A stretch of DNA of 64,000 nucleotides from Streptomyces sp. SKN60 (GCF_026236535.1 NZ_JAHTMW010000003.1:62001-126000), one strand, 5' to 3'. Shown: positions 26,450-34,531, numbered from the stretch's first letter. A program made the numbers and translations. Notes: generated from the sequence alone by a model not told the origin.

Positions 26450-27912
26450 TGCTCCCCCGTTCGACATGGTGTTCCGGGTGATCCTGTCCGGTGCGGCGGG
26501 CGGGAGCAAGCCGCCCGGGGGCCGACCGTACGATCTCGGCCAACTCCCCCGGGCAGCTTGGCCGGAAGGGTCCGGCCGCGGGGTCCTCGGCTCCGGTCGG
26601 GGGCGCTGACCAGCTCGTCGATGAGGGCGAGGGCGTCGTGGGCCGCGTACTCCTTGGCGAGGGCGGTGGCCCGCTCCCGGTAGGTCGGCGTGTCGAGGAC
26701 GGTGTCGACGGCCTCGCGCAGGACGGGGTCGGAGGGGTCGGCGGTGCGCAGGTTGACGCCGGTGCCGGTCCATTCGACGCGGGCGGCGACCTCCGGCTTG
26801 TCCTCGGTGTCGCCGGCGACGACCAGCGGGACGCCGTGGGCGAGGGCGGCCTGGGTGCCGCCGTAGCCGCCGTTGGTTACCAACAGGTCGGCGAGCGGGA
26901 GGAGTTCGGCGAAGGGGACGAAGCCGGCGACGATCGCGTTGCCGGGCACGGGTGCGGGCGCGAGAGCGGCGGCGCACTGCTCGGCCGCGTCGGGGCGGCC
27001 GGTGGCGGCCACGACGAGGACGTCCGGGCGGTCGGCGAGGGCGCGCACGGTGGGGACGACGAGCCGGTTCAACTCGGTGTTGGCGAGGGTGCCCTGGGTG
27101 GTGACGACGATCCGCCTGCCCGCCGCGCGGGCCCGTTCGAGCTCGGGCCACCAGGCGGGCCGGCGCTGCCCGTCGGCAGCGGGGATCGGGATCGCGCCGA
27201 CGAAGCGGACGCCGGCGGGCTGGTCGCTGCGCGGATACTCGAAGCCGGGCACGGTCAGCTGCAGGAAGACGTCGGCCGAGTCGGTCAGCGTCCGCCCGAG
27301 CGGCCCCTCGGGCAGCGGCGCCCCGGCCGCGTCGAAGCAGGCCCGCAGATGGGTGAGGAGCGGGGCGCGCTGCTCGGCCATGCGGGCGGCGACGGCCGCG
27401 TACTCGGCGCGCTGGGCGTCGTCGACGGGCGGCAGCAGTCCGAGCACGTGGGGCGCGGTGTCCCGGCTCTCCACGCCGAGCGGGGAGATGCCGACGCTGT
27501 ACGTGGTGGGGCGGCGGTCCGGCGCGTCTGCCAGGGAGAGCGCGACGCCGCCGAAGAAGAGGTTGTCGTAGAGGACGGCGGTGGCCGGGAAGTCGGCCAG
27601 GATCTCTTGCAGGGCACGGTGCTGATGGGGTGTCGGGTCGCCGAAGACGTGCATGACGTCCCACATGGTCTGCGCCGGGCCGGCGGGCACGTGGGCCCGC
27701 TCGGGGAATCGGGCGGAGAAGTCCCGGTCGTCGTAGTCGGCTTCCTCCGGCAGGGCGCGGAACTCCGGTCCGGCGGCCCGCACTTGCTCGGCGAAGCGGG
27801 CGCCGCCGAGGAAGACCACCTCGTGTCCGGCGGCGGCGAGGTGGCTCGCGATGCGGAGCAGCGGGCCGTGGTGCCCGGAGACGGGTGTGGCGGCGACGAG
27901 AACCTTGGTCAT
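26446..27912 (-). CDS. MGT/UGT-like glycosyltransferase with C-terminal tail
   Basis: A 488-residue GT-B glycosyltransferase of the macrolide/UDP-glycosyltransferase type. The N-terminal VLVAATPVSGHHGPLLRIA is the acceptor-domain signature. The C-terminal domain has IVVTTQGTLAN and the nucleotide-sugar loop VTNGGYGGTQAALAHGVPLV, where classical members have HGG-G. Homology should end near residue 435; the last 53 residues are Arg/Gly/Pro-rich, low complexity and probably disordered. The stop overlaps the hydrolase start by four bases, making it the first gene of the five-gene coupled unit. It may instead be an older neighbour that became fused to the operon. Start ATG 27912 is set by homology. 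Acceptor and sugar are unknown. Confidence 0.85.
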   Translation of the reverse strand: MTKVLVAATPVSGHHGPLLRIASHLAAAGHEVVFLGGARFAEQVRAAGPEFRALPEEADYDDRDFSARFPERAHVPAGPAQTMWDVMHVFGDPTPHQHRALQEILADFPATAVLYDNLFFGGVALSLADAPDRRPTTYSVGISPLGVESRDTAPHVLGLLPPVDDAQRAEYAAVAARMAEQRAPLLTHLRACFDAAGAPLPEGPLGRTLTDSADVFLQLTVPGFEYPRSDQPAGVRFVGAIPIPAADGQRRPAWWPELERARAAGRRIVVTTQGTLANTELNRLVVPTVRALADRPDVLVVAATGRPDAAEQCAAALAPAPVPGNAIVAGFVPFAELLPLADLLVTNGGYGGTQAALAHGVPLVVAGDTEDKPEVAARVEWTGTGVNLRTADPSDPVLREAVDTVLDTPTYRERATALAKEYAAHDALALIDELVSAPDRSRGPRGRTLPAKLPGGVGRDRTVGPRAACSRPPHRTGSPGTPCRTGEQ

Positions 27913-28027
27913 GGTGGCGGATCCCCCTGGGTGTGGTGCGCGTGCGACGGGATGACGCGCGGAGCGAGCGTACGAACTGCGGAAACATGGTGGCGAAGGG
28001 TTGGCGGGACGCGGCGCGTCGGCCAGG

Positions 28028-28561
28028 TCAGGTGCGGGTACGGGCAGGAGTGGGGGACTTCCAGCGCCGGCCCCTGGAAGCGGCGCGTTCGGCGAGCAGC
28101 CGGCGGTAGTGGGCGGCGCGTTCTCCGTCGACGTCGAGGCACTCGAACACCTCGGCGACGGTCTCGGCGACGGGTGGACGCCCCGTGAGCCCGATCCGTA
28201 CGAGCGGCCAGAGCCCTTCGGTGACGGCGGTCCGGACCTGCTCGATGATCTCCGCCGGGGCGAATTCGGCCGTGGCGATTCTCCACAAGGCGTACACGAG
28301 CCTGTCCCTCGCGAGGGCCGACGGCTCGCCGGAGAGCGCGGCCATGACGACACCGACGGCCGGCGGGGTGCACGCGAACACGTCGCCGTCCCATACTACG
28401 TGCCCGTCGATGGAGTACCCCCGCAGCTCCTGCTCCGTCTCGGCCGTCAGTATCGTCTCGAAGAGCAGCGGGATGTGCTCGGCGTTGTCGCCGCAGCCGC
28501 AGCCCAGCGCCGCCCAGTCGTGCCGGGCCAGCTCCTCCTTGACGAACTCGTCGAGCTCCAT
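28028..28561 (-). CDS. Hypothetical soluble protein (about 177 residues)
   Basis: I do not recognise this protein. It is acidic, cytoplasmic-looking and mostly helical, beginning MELDEFVKEELARHDW, with a small Cys motif GCGCGDN (Cys21, Cys23) and repeated helices such as ARDRLVYALWRIA and AVTEGLWPLVRIGL that resemble HEAT-like or immunity-protein helices. I chose the ATG at 28561; the longer reading from 28876 overlaps the divergent AlkZ-like gene and looks like non-coding sequence. It reads leftward, 115 bases upstream of the glycosyltransferase, so it could share its promoter or have its own terminator. Function unknown. Confidence 0.65.
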   Translation of the reverse strand: MELDEFVKEELARHDWAALGCGCGDNAEHIPLLFETILTAETEQELRGYSIDGHVVWDGDVFACTPPAVGVVMAALSGEPSALARDRLVYALWRIATAEFAPAEIIEQVRTAVTEGLWPLVRIGLTGRPPVAETVAEVFECLDVDGERAAHYRRLLAERAASRGRRWKSPTPARTRT

Positions 28562-28634
28562 TCCGTACCCCCCCGCCTCGTGCCTGTGCCGACCTCGCCA
28601 CTCTTTCATCCGGCCGGGCGGCGCACCGGGGAGA

Positions 28635-29777
28635 ATGGGCGTCGTGAAGATCACCGCGCGGGAACTCAACCGGTCCACCCTGCATCGCCAACTGCTCCTG
28701 GAACGCGCCCGGTTGGATGTGGCGGAGGGGGTGCGGCGGGTGGTGGCACTGCAGGCGCAGCTGCCGGGGTCGCCGTATGTGGCCTTGTGGAACCGGCTCG
28801 TGGGGTTCGATCCGGCGGAGCTCGACGCGGCGTTCGCGGAGCGTGCGGTGGTGAAGGCGACCCTGATGCGGATCACGCTGCACGCGGTGCACGCCGAGGA
28901 CTATCCGGTCTTCCGGGAGGCGCTGCAGCCGACGCTGTACGCCGCCAAGCTGGGCAGCCGGACGGGGTTGCCGCCGGCGGAGGTGCGGGCGCTGGTGCCG
29001 GGGCTTGTCGAGTTCGCGAGCGTGCCGCGGGGCAGCGCGGAGATGAAGGCCTGGGTGGAGGAGCGGGTCGGGGCGGCGGCACGGGACGGGGCGTGGTGGG
29101 GGCTGAAGGGGTACGCGCCGCTGCATCACCATCCGACCGGCGGCCCCTGGTCGTTCAACGACCGGCCCTCGTACGTGGCGGCCGGGAGCGGTCCGCTGCC
29201 GGAGGGCCCGGAGGGGGCGCCGGAGGCGCTGCGCCGGCTGGTCGTGCGCTATCTGGAGGGCTTCGGTCCGGCGTCGGTGGCGGACGTGGCGCAGTTCGGC
29301 ATGGTCAAGCGGGCGCCGGTGCGGCGGGCGCTCGGCGAGCTGGGTGATGCGGTGGAGCGGCTCGAAGGTCCCGCCGGGGAGGAGTTGTTCGACCTGGTGG
29401 GGGCGGTGCGGCCGGACGGGGCGACGCCGGCGCCGGCGCGGCTGCTCGGGATGTGGGACAGCGTGCTCCTGGCGTACGCGGACCGGAGCCGGCTGGTGCC
29501 GCCGGAGCTGCGGCGGACGGTGATCCGGGTGAACGGCGACGTGCTGCCGACGCTGCTGGTCGACGGGCGGGTGGCGGGGGTGTGGCGGCCGGCCGAGGGC
29601 GGGATCGAGGCGACGGCCTTCGAGGAGCTGCCCGCGCGGGCGTGGGAGGAGCTGGCCGAGGAGGCGCGGTCGCTGCGCGCGCTGCTCGCCGGGCGCGATC
29701 CGGAGCTGTACGCGCGGCGGTACGGCCACTGGTGGGCGAAGCTGCCGGCCGGGCGGGTGCGGCTGCTCCCGGGGTAG
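28635..29777 (+). CDS. AlkZ/YcaQ-type winged-helix DNA glycosylase
   Basis: A 380-residue protein of the HTH_42 (YcaQ/AlkZ) family of DNA glycosylases. The N-terminal helical part contains VVALQAQLPGSPYVALW, where QAQ matches the QxQ catalytic motif of AlkZ, the Streptomyces enzyme that unhooks interstrand crosslinks and gives self-resistance to azinomycin. Three winged-helix units are usual in the family, and LHHHPTGGPWSF and RLLGMWDSVLLAY fit its conserved stretches. The ATG at 28635 is one option; GTG 28644 has better spacing to GGGGAG at 28628. It stands alone, divergent from the hypothetical gene at 28028. No crosslinker biosynthesis genes are nearby, so a general alkylation-repair role is likelier. 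Confidence 0.87.
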   Translation: MGVVKITARELNRSTLHRQLLLERARLDVAEGVRRVVALQAQLPGSPYVALWNRLVGFDPAELDAAFAERAVVKATLMRITLHAVHAEDYPVFREALQPTLYAAKLGSRTGLPPAEVRALVPGLVEFASVPRGSAEMKAWVEERVGAAARDGAWWGLKGYAPLHHHPTGGPWSFNDRPSYVAAGSGPLPEGPEGAPEALRRLVVRYLEGFGPASVADVAQFGMVKRAPVRRALGELGDAVERLEGPAGEELFDLVGAVRPDGATPAPARLLGMWDSVLLAYADRSRLVPPELRRTVIRVNGDVLPTLLVDGRVAGVWRPAEGGIEATAFEELPARAWEELAEEARSLRALLAGRDPELYARRYGHWWAKLPAGRVRLLPG

Positions 29778-29813
29778 CCACCGCGGCGCGGGGGGGCGTG
29801 GGGGCCGCGGGTC

Positions 29814-29963
29814 ATGCGATGCTCAGGTGCGTCACAGCATCTCCGTGCGCGCCACGACCTGACGCGGCGCGAGGGGATCCTGCGCGGGATGGCGACGCTG
29901 CCGGTCAGTTTCACGCCGGTGCCGACGGTGGCGGCGGAGGCGGCGACGGGTGGGCGGGCGTGA
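29814..29963 (+). CDS. Possible 49-residue peptide coupled to the methyltransferase remnant
   Basis: A short reading frame starting MRCSGASQHLRARHD and ending with a TGA that overlaps the GTG of the next gene (GTGA). The overlap and a coherent segment (LTRREGILRGMATLPVSF) suggest it is either a small gene or the 3' end of a decayed one. There is no clear Shine-Dalgarno sequence and no family I recognise. Low confidence. Confidence 0.25.
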   Translation: MRCSGASQHLRARHDLTRREGILRGMATLPVSFTPVPTVAAEAATGGRA

Positions 29964-30310
29964 ACGGTGCGGCCCCGGCCGGGGCTCCGGCGGGGGGCGG
30001 GACGGCCGCCTTCGACGCCATCGCGCCGACGTACGACGCCTCGCGCGGCGGCACCGCCCGGGCGGCGGGCTTCGCCGGACAGCTGGCCCCGCTGCTCGAC
30101 CCGGCCGCGCCGGTGCTCGACATCGGGGTGGGCCCGGGGATCGTGGCGGCCGAACTGGCCACGCGCGGCCACCGGGTGTACGGCGTCGACCTGTCCCCCG
30201 GCATGCCCCTGGTCACCGACGCCTGCACCCGCCTCCGGGCCCTGCCGGAACCCTGGCGTCCCCGGGTCCGGGAGATGGCCGACTTCGTGATGGTCTTCCG
30301 CAAGGCGTGA
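29960..30310 (+). pseudogene. Class I SAM methyltransferase with large in-frame internal deletion
   Basis: 116 residues. The N-terminal half is an ordinary class I methyltransferase: AFDAIAPTYDASRGG, then motif I as VLDIGVGPGIVAAEL and motif II region VYGVDLSPGM. The sequence then jumps directly to LRALPEPWRPRVRE and a terminal VFRKA, which is what the extreme C-terminus of these roughly 250-residue enzymes looks like. About 130 central residues with motifs III-VI are missing without loss of frame. The SAM-binding fold cannot be complete, so it is probably a pseudogene, though a maintained mini-protein is possible. Start GTG 29960 overlaps the stop of the short upstream frame. Confidence 0.7.
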
Positions 30311-30366
30311 CGCCAGGAGGGCCCGGGCCCCGCGCGCGGCGTACGTGCGCGGGCCCGGCCCGGCGG

Positions 30367-31278
30367 TCACTCGCCGTGGCGGAGGGCCGAGGCGTAGGCC
30401 TCGTCGGGGTCCAGGCGGCGGAGTTCCTCGGCGATGAGTTCGGCGGTGGTGCGGACCTTGAGGGCCATGACGCGGTCGGGCTGGCCGGGGATCGCGAGGT
30501 GGGCGACCGGGCCGTCGGGGCGGTCGATGACGATCTCGCCGTCGGGGGTGCCCAGGCGGACGGCGGTGACCACGGGGCCGTCGGTGACGACGCGCTCGAC
30601 CGGGACGTTCAGGCGGTCGCCGAACCAGCGGGCGAGGAGTTCGGCGCTGGGGTTCTCCGCCTCGCTCTCCACGGCGGCCGAGGTCACCGTCGTACGGGCC
30701 TGGTCGAGGGCGGCGGCGAGGAGGGAACGCCAGGGGGTGAGCCGGGTCCAGGCGAGGTCGGTGTCGCCCGGGGCGTACGAGGCGGCGCGGGCGGCGAGCG
30801 CGGCCAGCGGGTCCTCGACGGCGTAGGTGTCGGTGATGCGGCGCTGCGCGAGGACGCCGAGCGGGTCGCGGGAGGGGACCTCGGGGGCGTCGACCGGCCA
30901 CCAGACGACGACCGGCGCGTCCGGCAGGAGCAGGGGCAGGACGACGGAGTCGGCGCGTCGGGCGACCTCGCCGTGCATCCGGAGGAGCACCGTCTCGCCG
31001 GCCCCGGCGTCGGTGCCGACGCGGATCTCGGCGTCGAGCCGGGGCTCGTTGCGCGTGCGCGGGCCGCGGGTGCGCCGCTTGATGACGGCCAGGGTGCGCG
31101 AGGGGTGTTCGCGGGAGGCCTCGTTGGCGGCCTTCACGGAGTCGTAGGCGTGTTCCTCGTCGGTGACGATGACGAGGGTGAGGACCATGCCGACGGCCGG
31201 GGTGCCGACGGCGCGCCGGGCCTCCAGGATCGCCTTGTTGATGCTGCTGGCGTTGGTGTCCGTGAGATCGATCTTCAT
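30367..31278 (-). CDS. opcA: Glucose-6-phosphate dehydrogenase assembly protein OpcA
   Basis: A 303-residue OpcA protein, which in actinobacteria and cyanobacteria is needed for assembly or redox control of glucose-6-phosphate dehydrogenase in the oxidative pentose phosphate pathway. Conserved parts are MKIDLTDTNASSINKAIL, VGTPAVGMVLTLVIVTDEE, SVVLPLLLPDAPVVVWWP and DLAWTRLTPWRSLLAAALDQ. I start at ATG 31278 because homologues begin MKIDL; a GTG nine bases upstream is closer to GGAAGGGA and also possible. OpcA usually lies next to zwf, tal and tkt, but none is present here; the neighbours are an oxidoreductase and a methyltransferase remnant. It is therefore either a second copy or a relocated gene. 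Confidence 0.93.
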   Translation of the reverse strand: MKIDLTDTNASSINKAILEARRAVGTPAVGMVLTLVIVTDEEHAYDSVKAANEASREHPSRTLAVIKRRTRGPRTRNEPRLDAEIRVGTDAGAGETVLLRMHGEVARRADSVVLPLLLPDAPVVVWWPVDAPEVPSRDPLGVLAQRRITDTYAVEDPLAALAARAASYAPGDTDLAWTRLTPWRSLLAAALDQARTTVTSAAVESEAENPSAELLARWFGDRLNVPVERVVTDGPVVTAVRLGTPDGEIVIDRPDGPVAHLAIPGQPDRVMALKVRTTAELIAEELRRLDPDEAYASALRHGE

Positions 31279-31405
31279 GACCGCCACCGGTCCCTTCCGT
31301 CACGTGCCCGCATGCGCGGTTCTCCCCCTGCTCTCTCCCCGTAGCACCGGACCGGCTCCGGATCTTCCCGGGAGACGGGCCTCGGAGTCCATGTCCATGG
31401 CGTCC

Positions 31406-32326
31406 TCAGACCGTCAGGACCAGTTTGCCCCGGGTGTGGCCCTCGCTGCTGAGCCGCCAGGCCTCCGCGGCCTCGCGCAGGGGCAGTTCCTTCTCCACGA
31501 AGACGGTGAGCCGGCCCTCGTCGGCGAGGTCGGCCAGGGTGGCGAGTCCGGCGCCGTCGGGCCGTACCCAGACGTAGTGTCCGCCGAGTTCGGCGGCCCG
31601 GTGGTCGGTGATGGAGGCGAGCCGGGCGGGGTCGCGCAGGAGTGCGGCGGAGACGTCGACGGACTCGCCGCCGACGAAGTCGAGGGCGGCGTCGATGCCG
31701 TCGGGGGCCGCCTCGCGGACCCGGTCGGCGAGTCCGGGGCCGTACGCGACGGGTTCGGCGCCCAGGTCGAGCAGGAAGCGGTGGTTGGCGGGGCTCGCGG
31801 TGCCGATGACGCGGGCGCCGCGGGCGGTCAGGATCTGCACGGCGAGCGAGCCCACTCCGCCGGCGGCGGCGTGTACGAGGACGGTGTCGCCGGCGGCGCA
31901 GCCGACCCGGTCGGCGGCCTGGAGGGCGGTGAGGCCGGCGAGCGGCAGACCGCCGGCCTGGGCCCAGCTCAGGGCGCGGGGCTTGCGGGCGAGCATGCGG
32001 ACGGGGACGGCGACCTGTTCGGCGTAGGCGCCGTGCTCGGCGCTGTCCTTGCGGATGTAGCCGATGACCTCGTCGCCGGGGGCGAACTCCGTGGCGTCGA
32101 GCCCGTTGCGCGCGACGACTCCGGCGACGTCCCAGCCGGGGATCATCGGGAAGTGGCCGACCATGATCGGGTCGAGGCCGCCGGCGGCGAGTTTCCAGTC
32201 GACCGGGTTGACGCCGGCGGCGCGGACCTGGACCAGGACCTCGCCGGGGGCGACCTTGGGGTCGGGCAGCTCCATCAGGGTGAGCGCGTCGACGCCGCCG
32301 TACTCGGGCATGGCCATGGCCTTCAT
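31406..32326 (-). CDS. NADP-dependent medium-chain oxidoreductase (quinone oxidoreductase-like)
   Basis: A 306-residue medium-chain dehydrogenase/reductase of the zinc-independent quinone oxidoreductase branch. MKAMAMPEYGGVDAL and EVLVQVRAAGVNPVDWK are the catalytic-domain start, and VLVHAAAGGVGSLAVQIL is the Rossmann nucleotide-binding motif. Zinc-binding cysteines of alcohol dehydrogenases are absent. It likely uses NADPH to reduce quinones or alpha,beta-unsaturated carbonyls. It begins three bases after the DoxX gene stop, and the two are probably co-transcribed as a small redox/stress operon. No dedicated regulator is adjacent. Confidence 0.9.
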   Translation of the reverse strand: MKAMAMPEYGGVDALTLMELPDPKVAPGEVLVQVRAAGVNPVDWKLAAGGLDPIMVGHFPMIPGWDVAGVVARNGLDATEFAPGDEVIGYIRKDSAEHGAYAEQVAVPVRMLARKPRALSWAQAGGLPLAGLTALQAADRVGCAAGDTVLVHAAAGGVGSLAVQILTARGARVIGTASPANHRFLLDLGAEPVAYGPGLADRVREAAPDGIDAALDFVGGESVDVSAALLRDPARLASITDHRAAELGGHYVWVRPDGAGLATLADLADEGRLTVFVEKELPLREAAEAWRLSSEGHTRGKLVLTV

Positions 32327-32329
32327 GGG

Positions 32330-32944
32330 TCAGTTCTCCGTCTCGCGGGCGGTGCCGTGCTCGGGTTCGGGTTCCTCGGCCGCCGAGCCCGCGGCGGCCG
32401 GAGCGGCCTCACCGGACGCGGCCTCGTCCGGCACGGGGGCGGCGAGGGCGTCGGCCCGGCGGTTGACGACGGCCGCGGCGGCGATCGCGGTGCCGAGGAA
32501 GGCGGTGACGACCACCCACGGGCGGTCCAGGACGTGGCCGGTGGCGTGGTCGAGGGAGAGCCGGCCGGCGCCGGTGACGCCGAGGGCGGCCGCGGTGAAG
32601 CCGAGGAAGGCGGGGTACTCGTACCCGCCGCCCATGGCGAAGAAGCCGGCCGGGTAGTGCACGGCGACGGCACCGGCCATGGCGCCCGCCGCGGCGGCGC
32701 CGGCCGCCGGGGTGGCCAGGCCGAGGGCGAGCATGAGGCCGCCGCCGGCCTCGCCGAGCCCGGCGGCGACGGCGCTCTCCCGGCCGGGATGGAAGCCCAT
32801 CGCCTCCATGGCCTTGGTGGTGCCCTCGATCCCGCCGCCGCCGAACCAGCCGAGCAGCTTCTGGGTGCCGTGCGCGGCGAGGACGGCACCGGTGCCGACC
32901 CGCAGCACGAGCAGCCCGAGGTCGCGTCGGTTGAAAGCGGTCAT
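32330..32944 (-). CDS. DoxX family membrane protein
   Basis: A 204-residue membrane protein. The N-terminal DLGLLVLRVGTGAVLAAHGTQKL is the DoxX signature, followed by four hydrophobic helices and a C-terminal acidic, Ala/Pro/Glu-rich tail of about 40 residues (after residue 165) that is unusual and probably disordered in the cytoplasm. DoxX-like proteins form redox complexes in membranes with partner enzymes. The downstream oxidoreductase, three bases away, is a candidate partner. ATG 32944 is chosen for its GGGAGACGAC ribosome site. Confidence 0.88.
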   Translation of the reverse strand: MTAFNRRDLGLLVLRVGTGAVLAAHGTQKLLGWFGGGGIEGTTKAMEAMGFHPGRESAVAAGLGEAGGGLMLALGLATPAAGAAAAGAMAGAVAVHYPAGFFAMGGGYEYPAFLGFTAAALGVTGAGRLSLDHATGHVLDRPWVVVTAFLGTAIAAAAVVNRRADALAAPVPDEAASGEAAPAAAGSAAEEPEPEHGTARETEN

Positions 32945-33120
32945 GTCGTCTCCCGGTGGGACACGGGTGCGGCGGGTGCGCGCGCCCTGCACTCTCGCCC
33001 TCCACTGTGCGCCGATCCGCCCCGTACCGCCGGTGGGCCGGATGCCCTACTCGTCCATACAGGTCATCTTTTGCCGTGTTCGCCCTCCGGTGCTTGAGTG
33101 AGAGCGCTGTGACGGCCCGT

Positions 33121-33138
33121 CGTCGGGCCGGCCCGACG
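33121..33138. promoter_or_regulatory. 18-base perfect palindrome before the dipeptidase gene
   Basis: CGTCGGGCCGGCCCGACG is a perfect palindrome just upstream of the ribosome site of the M20 gene. It overlaps a second possible hairpin (arms 33113-33119 and 33124-33130), so two alternative RNA structures could form. Operator or leader hairpin; function unknown. Confidence 0.4.
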
Positions 33139-33154
33139 AGAGTGGGGACGACGC

Positions 33155-34531
33155 ATGAGCTCCGATGCCGCCGAGACCGAGGCGCTGCGCGCCAGGGTGC
33201 GGGCGCTGATGCCGCGGGCCAAGGAGGACCTGACGCGCCTGGTCGCGCTGCGTTCGGTCGCCGACCCCCGGCAGTTCCCGCCCGAGGAGTGCGCCGCGAC
33301 GGCGGACTACCTGGTGCGGGCGTTCTCGGAGGCCGGGCTGCGCGACATGCGCCGGATGACCACCCCGGACGGCACGGACGCGGTGGTCGGGCACGCGCCC
33401 GGCCCGGAGGGCGCGCCGACGGTGCTGCTCTACTGCCACTACGACGTGCAGCCGCCGCTCGACGACGCCGCCTGGCGCACACCGCCGTTCGAGCTCACGG
33501 AGCGGGACGGACGCTGGTACGGGCGGGGCACCGCGGACTGCAAGGGCAACATCGCCATGCATCTGACGGCGCTGCGGGCGCTCGGCGGCGAGGACGGCAA
33601 GGGCTTCCCGGTCAACCTCAAGTTCGTGGCCGAGGGTTCGGAGGAGCAGGGCACGGGCGGCCTGGAACAGCTGGTGCCGCGACAGCCCGAACTCTTCGAC
33701 GCGGACTGCCTGCTGGTGTGCGACACGGGCAACTTCGCGCTGGGTCTGCCGACGGCCACGACCTCGCTGCGCGGTCTCGCCAACGTGGTCGTGACCGTCA
33801 CGACGCTCAAGGGCGAGATGCACTCGGGCATGTTCGGCGGCCCGGCCCCGGACGCGCTGGCCGCGCTCGTACGCATCCTCGACAGCCTGCGCGACGAGGC
33901 CGGCAACACCACGATCAAGGGCCTGCCGGCGGACGGGTCCTGGGACGGCGTCGCCTATCCGGCCGACCGGTTTCGGGCCGATGTGGGCGCCCTCGACGGG
34001 GTGTCGCTGCTCGGTTCGGGTGCGGTGGCCGACGAGCTGTGGGCGCGGCCCGCGGTGACGGTGCTCGGCATCGACTGCCCGCCGGTGGTGGGTTCCTCGG
34101 CGGCCGTGCAGGCGAAGGTACGGGCCCGGGTCAGCCTGCGCGTCCCGCCGGGCATGGACGCCGAACAGGCGCGGGCGGCGCTCACCGACCATCTGCTTGC
34201 CGCGGCGCCGTGGGGCGCGCGGGTGGAGGTGGAGCCGGAGAGCGCCGGGCAGCCGTTCCGGGCGCGCACCGACGGGCCCGCCTACCGGGCGCTGGCCACC
34301 GCCTTCCGCGCGGCGTACGGGAAGGAGATGGTCGAGTCGGGGCAGGGCGGTTCGATCCCGCTGTGCAACGTCCTGGCCTCGCAGTTCCCGGCGGCGGAGA
34401 TCGCCCTGATCGGGGTGGAGGAACCCGGCTGCCTCATCCACGCGCCCAACGAGAGCGTGGATCCGGCCGAGATCGAGCACATGGCGCTCACGGAGGCGCT
34501 GTTCCTGGGCTCGTACGCGACCCCGCTCTGA
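33155..34531 (+). CDS. M20 family metallodipeptidase
   Basis: A 458-residue M20 dipeptidase, normal length for the carnosinase/CNDP-like branch. Metal and catalytic residues are all visible: YCHYDVQP (His ligand and catalytic Asp), GRGTADCKGN (bridging Asp), EGSEEQGTGG (catalytic Glu and Glu ligand), VCDTGNF (Asp ligand) and HAPNE (His ligand near the C-terminus). It should hydrolyse dipeptides or N-substituted amino acids in the cytoplasm using two zinc ions. GTGGGGACGACGC precedes the ATG. It is divergent from the DoxX gene across a 210-base intergenic region that holds the palindrome noted separately and is probably monocistronic or co-transcribed with the HdeD-like gene 64 bases downstream. 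Confidence 0.94.
   Translation: MSSDAAETEALRARVRALMPRAKEDLTRLVALRSVADPRQFPPEECAATADYLVRAFSEAGLRDMRRMTTPDGTDAVVGHAPGPEGAPTVLLYCHYDVQPPLDDAAWRTPPFELTERDGRWYGRGTADCKGNIAMHLTALRALGGEDGKGFPVNLKFVAEGSEEQGTGGLEQLVPRQPELFDADCLLVCDTGNFALGLPTATTSLRGLANVVVTVTTLKGEMHSGMFGGPAPDALAALVRILDSLRDEAGNTTIKGLPADGSWDGVAYPADRFRADVGALDGVSLLGSGAVADELWARPAVTVLGIDCPPVVGSSAAVQAKVRARVSLRVPPGMDAEQARAALTDHLLAAAPWGARVEVEPESAGQPFRARTDGPAYRALATAFRAAYGKEMVESGQGGSIPLCNVLASQFPAAEIALIGVEEPGCLIHAPNESVDPAEIEHMALTEALFLGSYATPL

Noticed and set aside
17421..27912. Caspase gene as part of a CRISPR-associated (type III-E) system
   Set aside because: No CRISPR array or Cas effector is present; the MoxR, vWA and VMAP-C partners point to a different system.
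10605..27912. Integrated genomic island with attachment sites
   Set aside because: No integrase, tRNA, transposase or flanking direct repeats were seen, and G+C looks like that of the surroundings.
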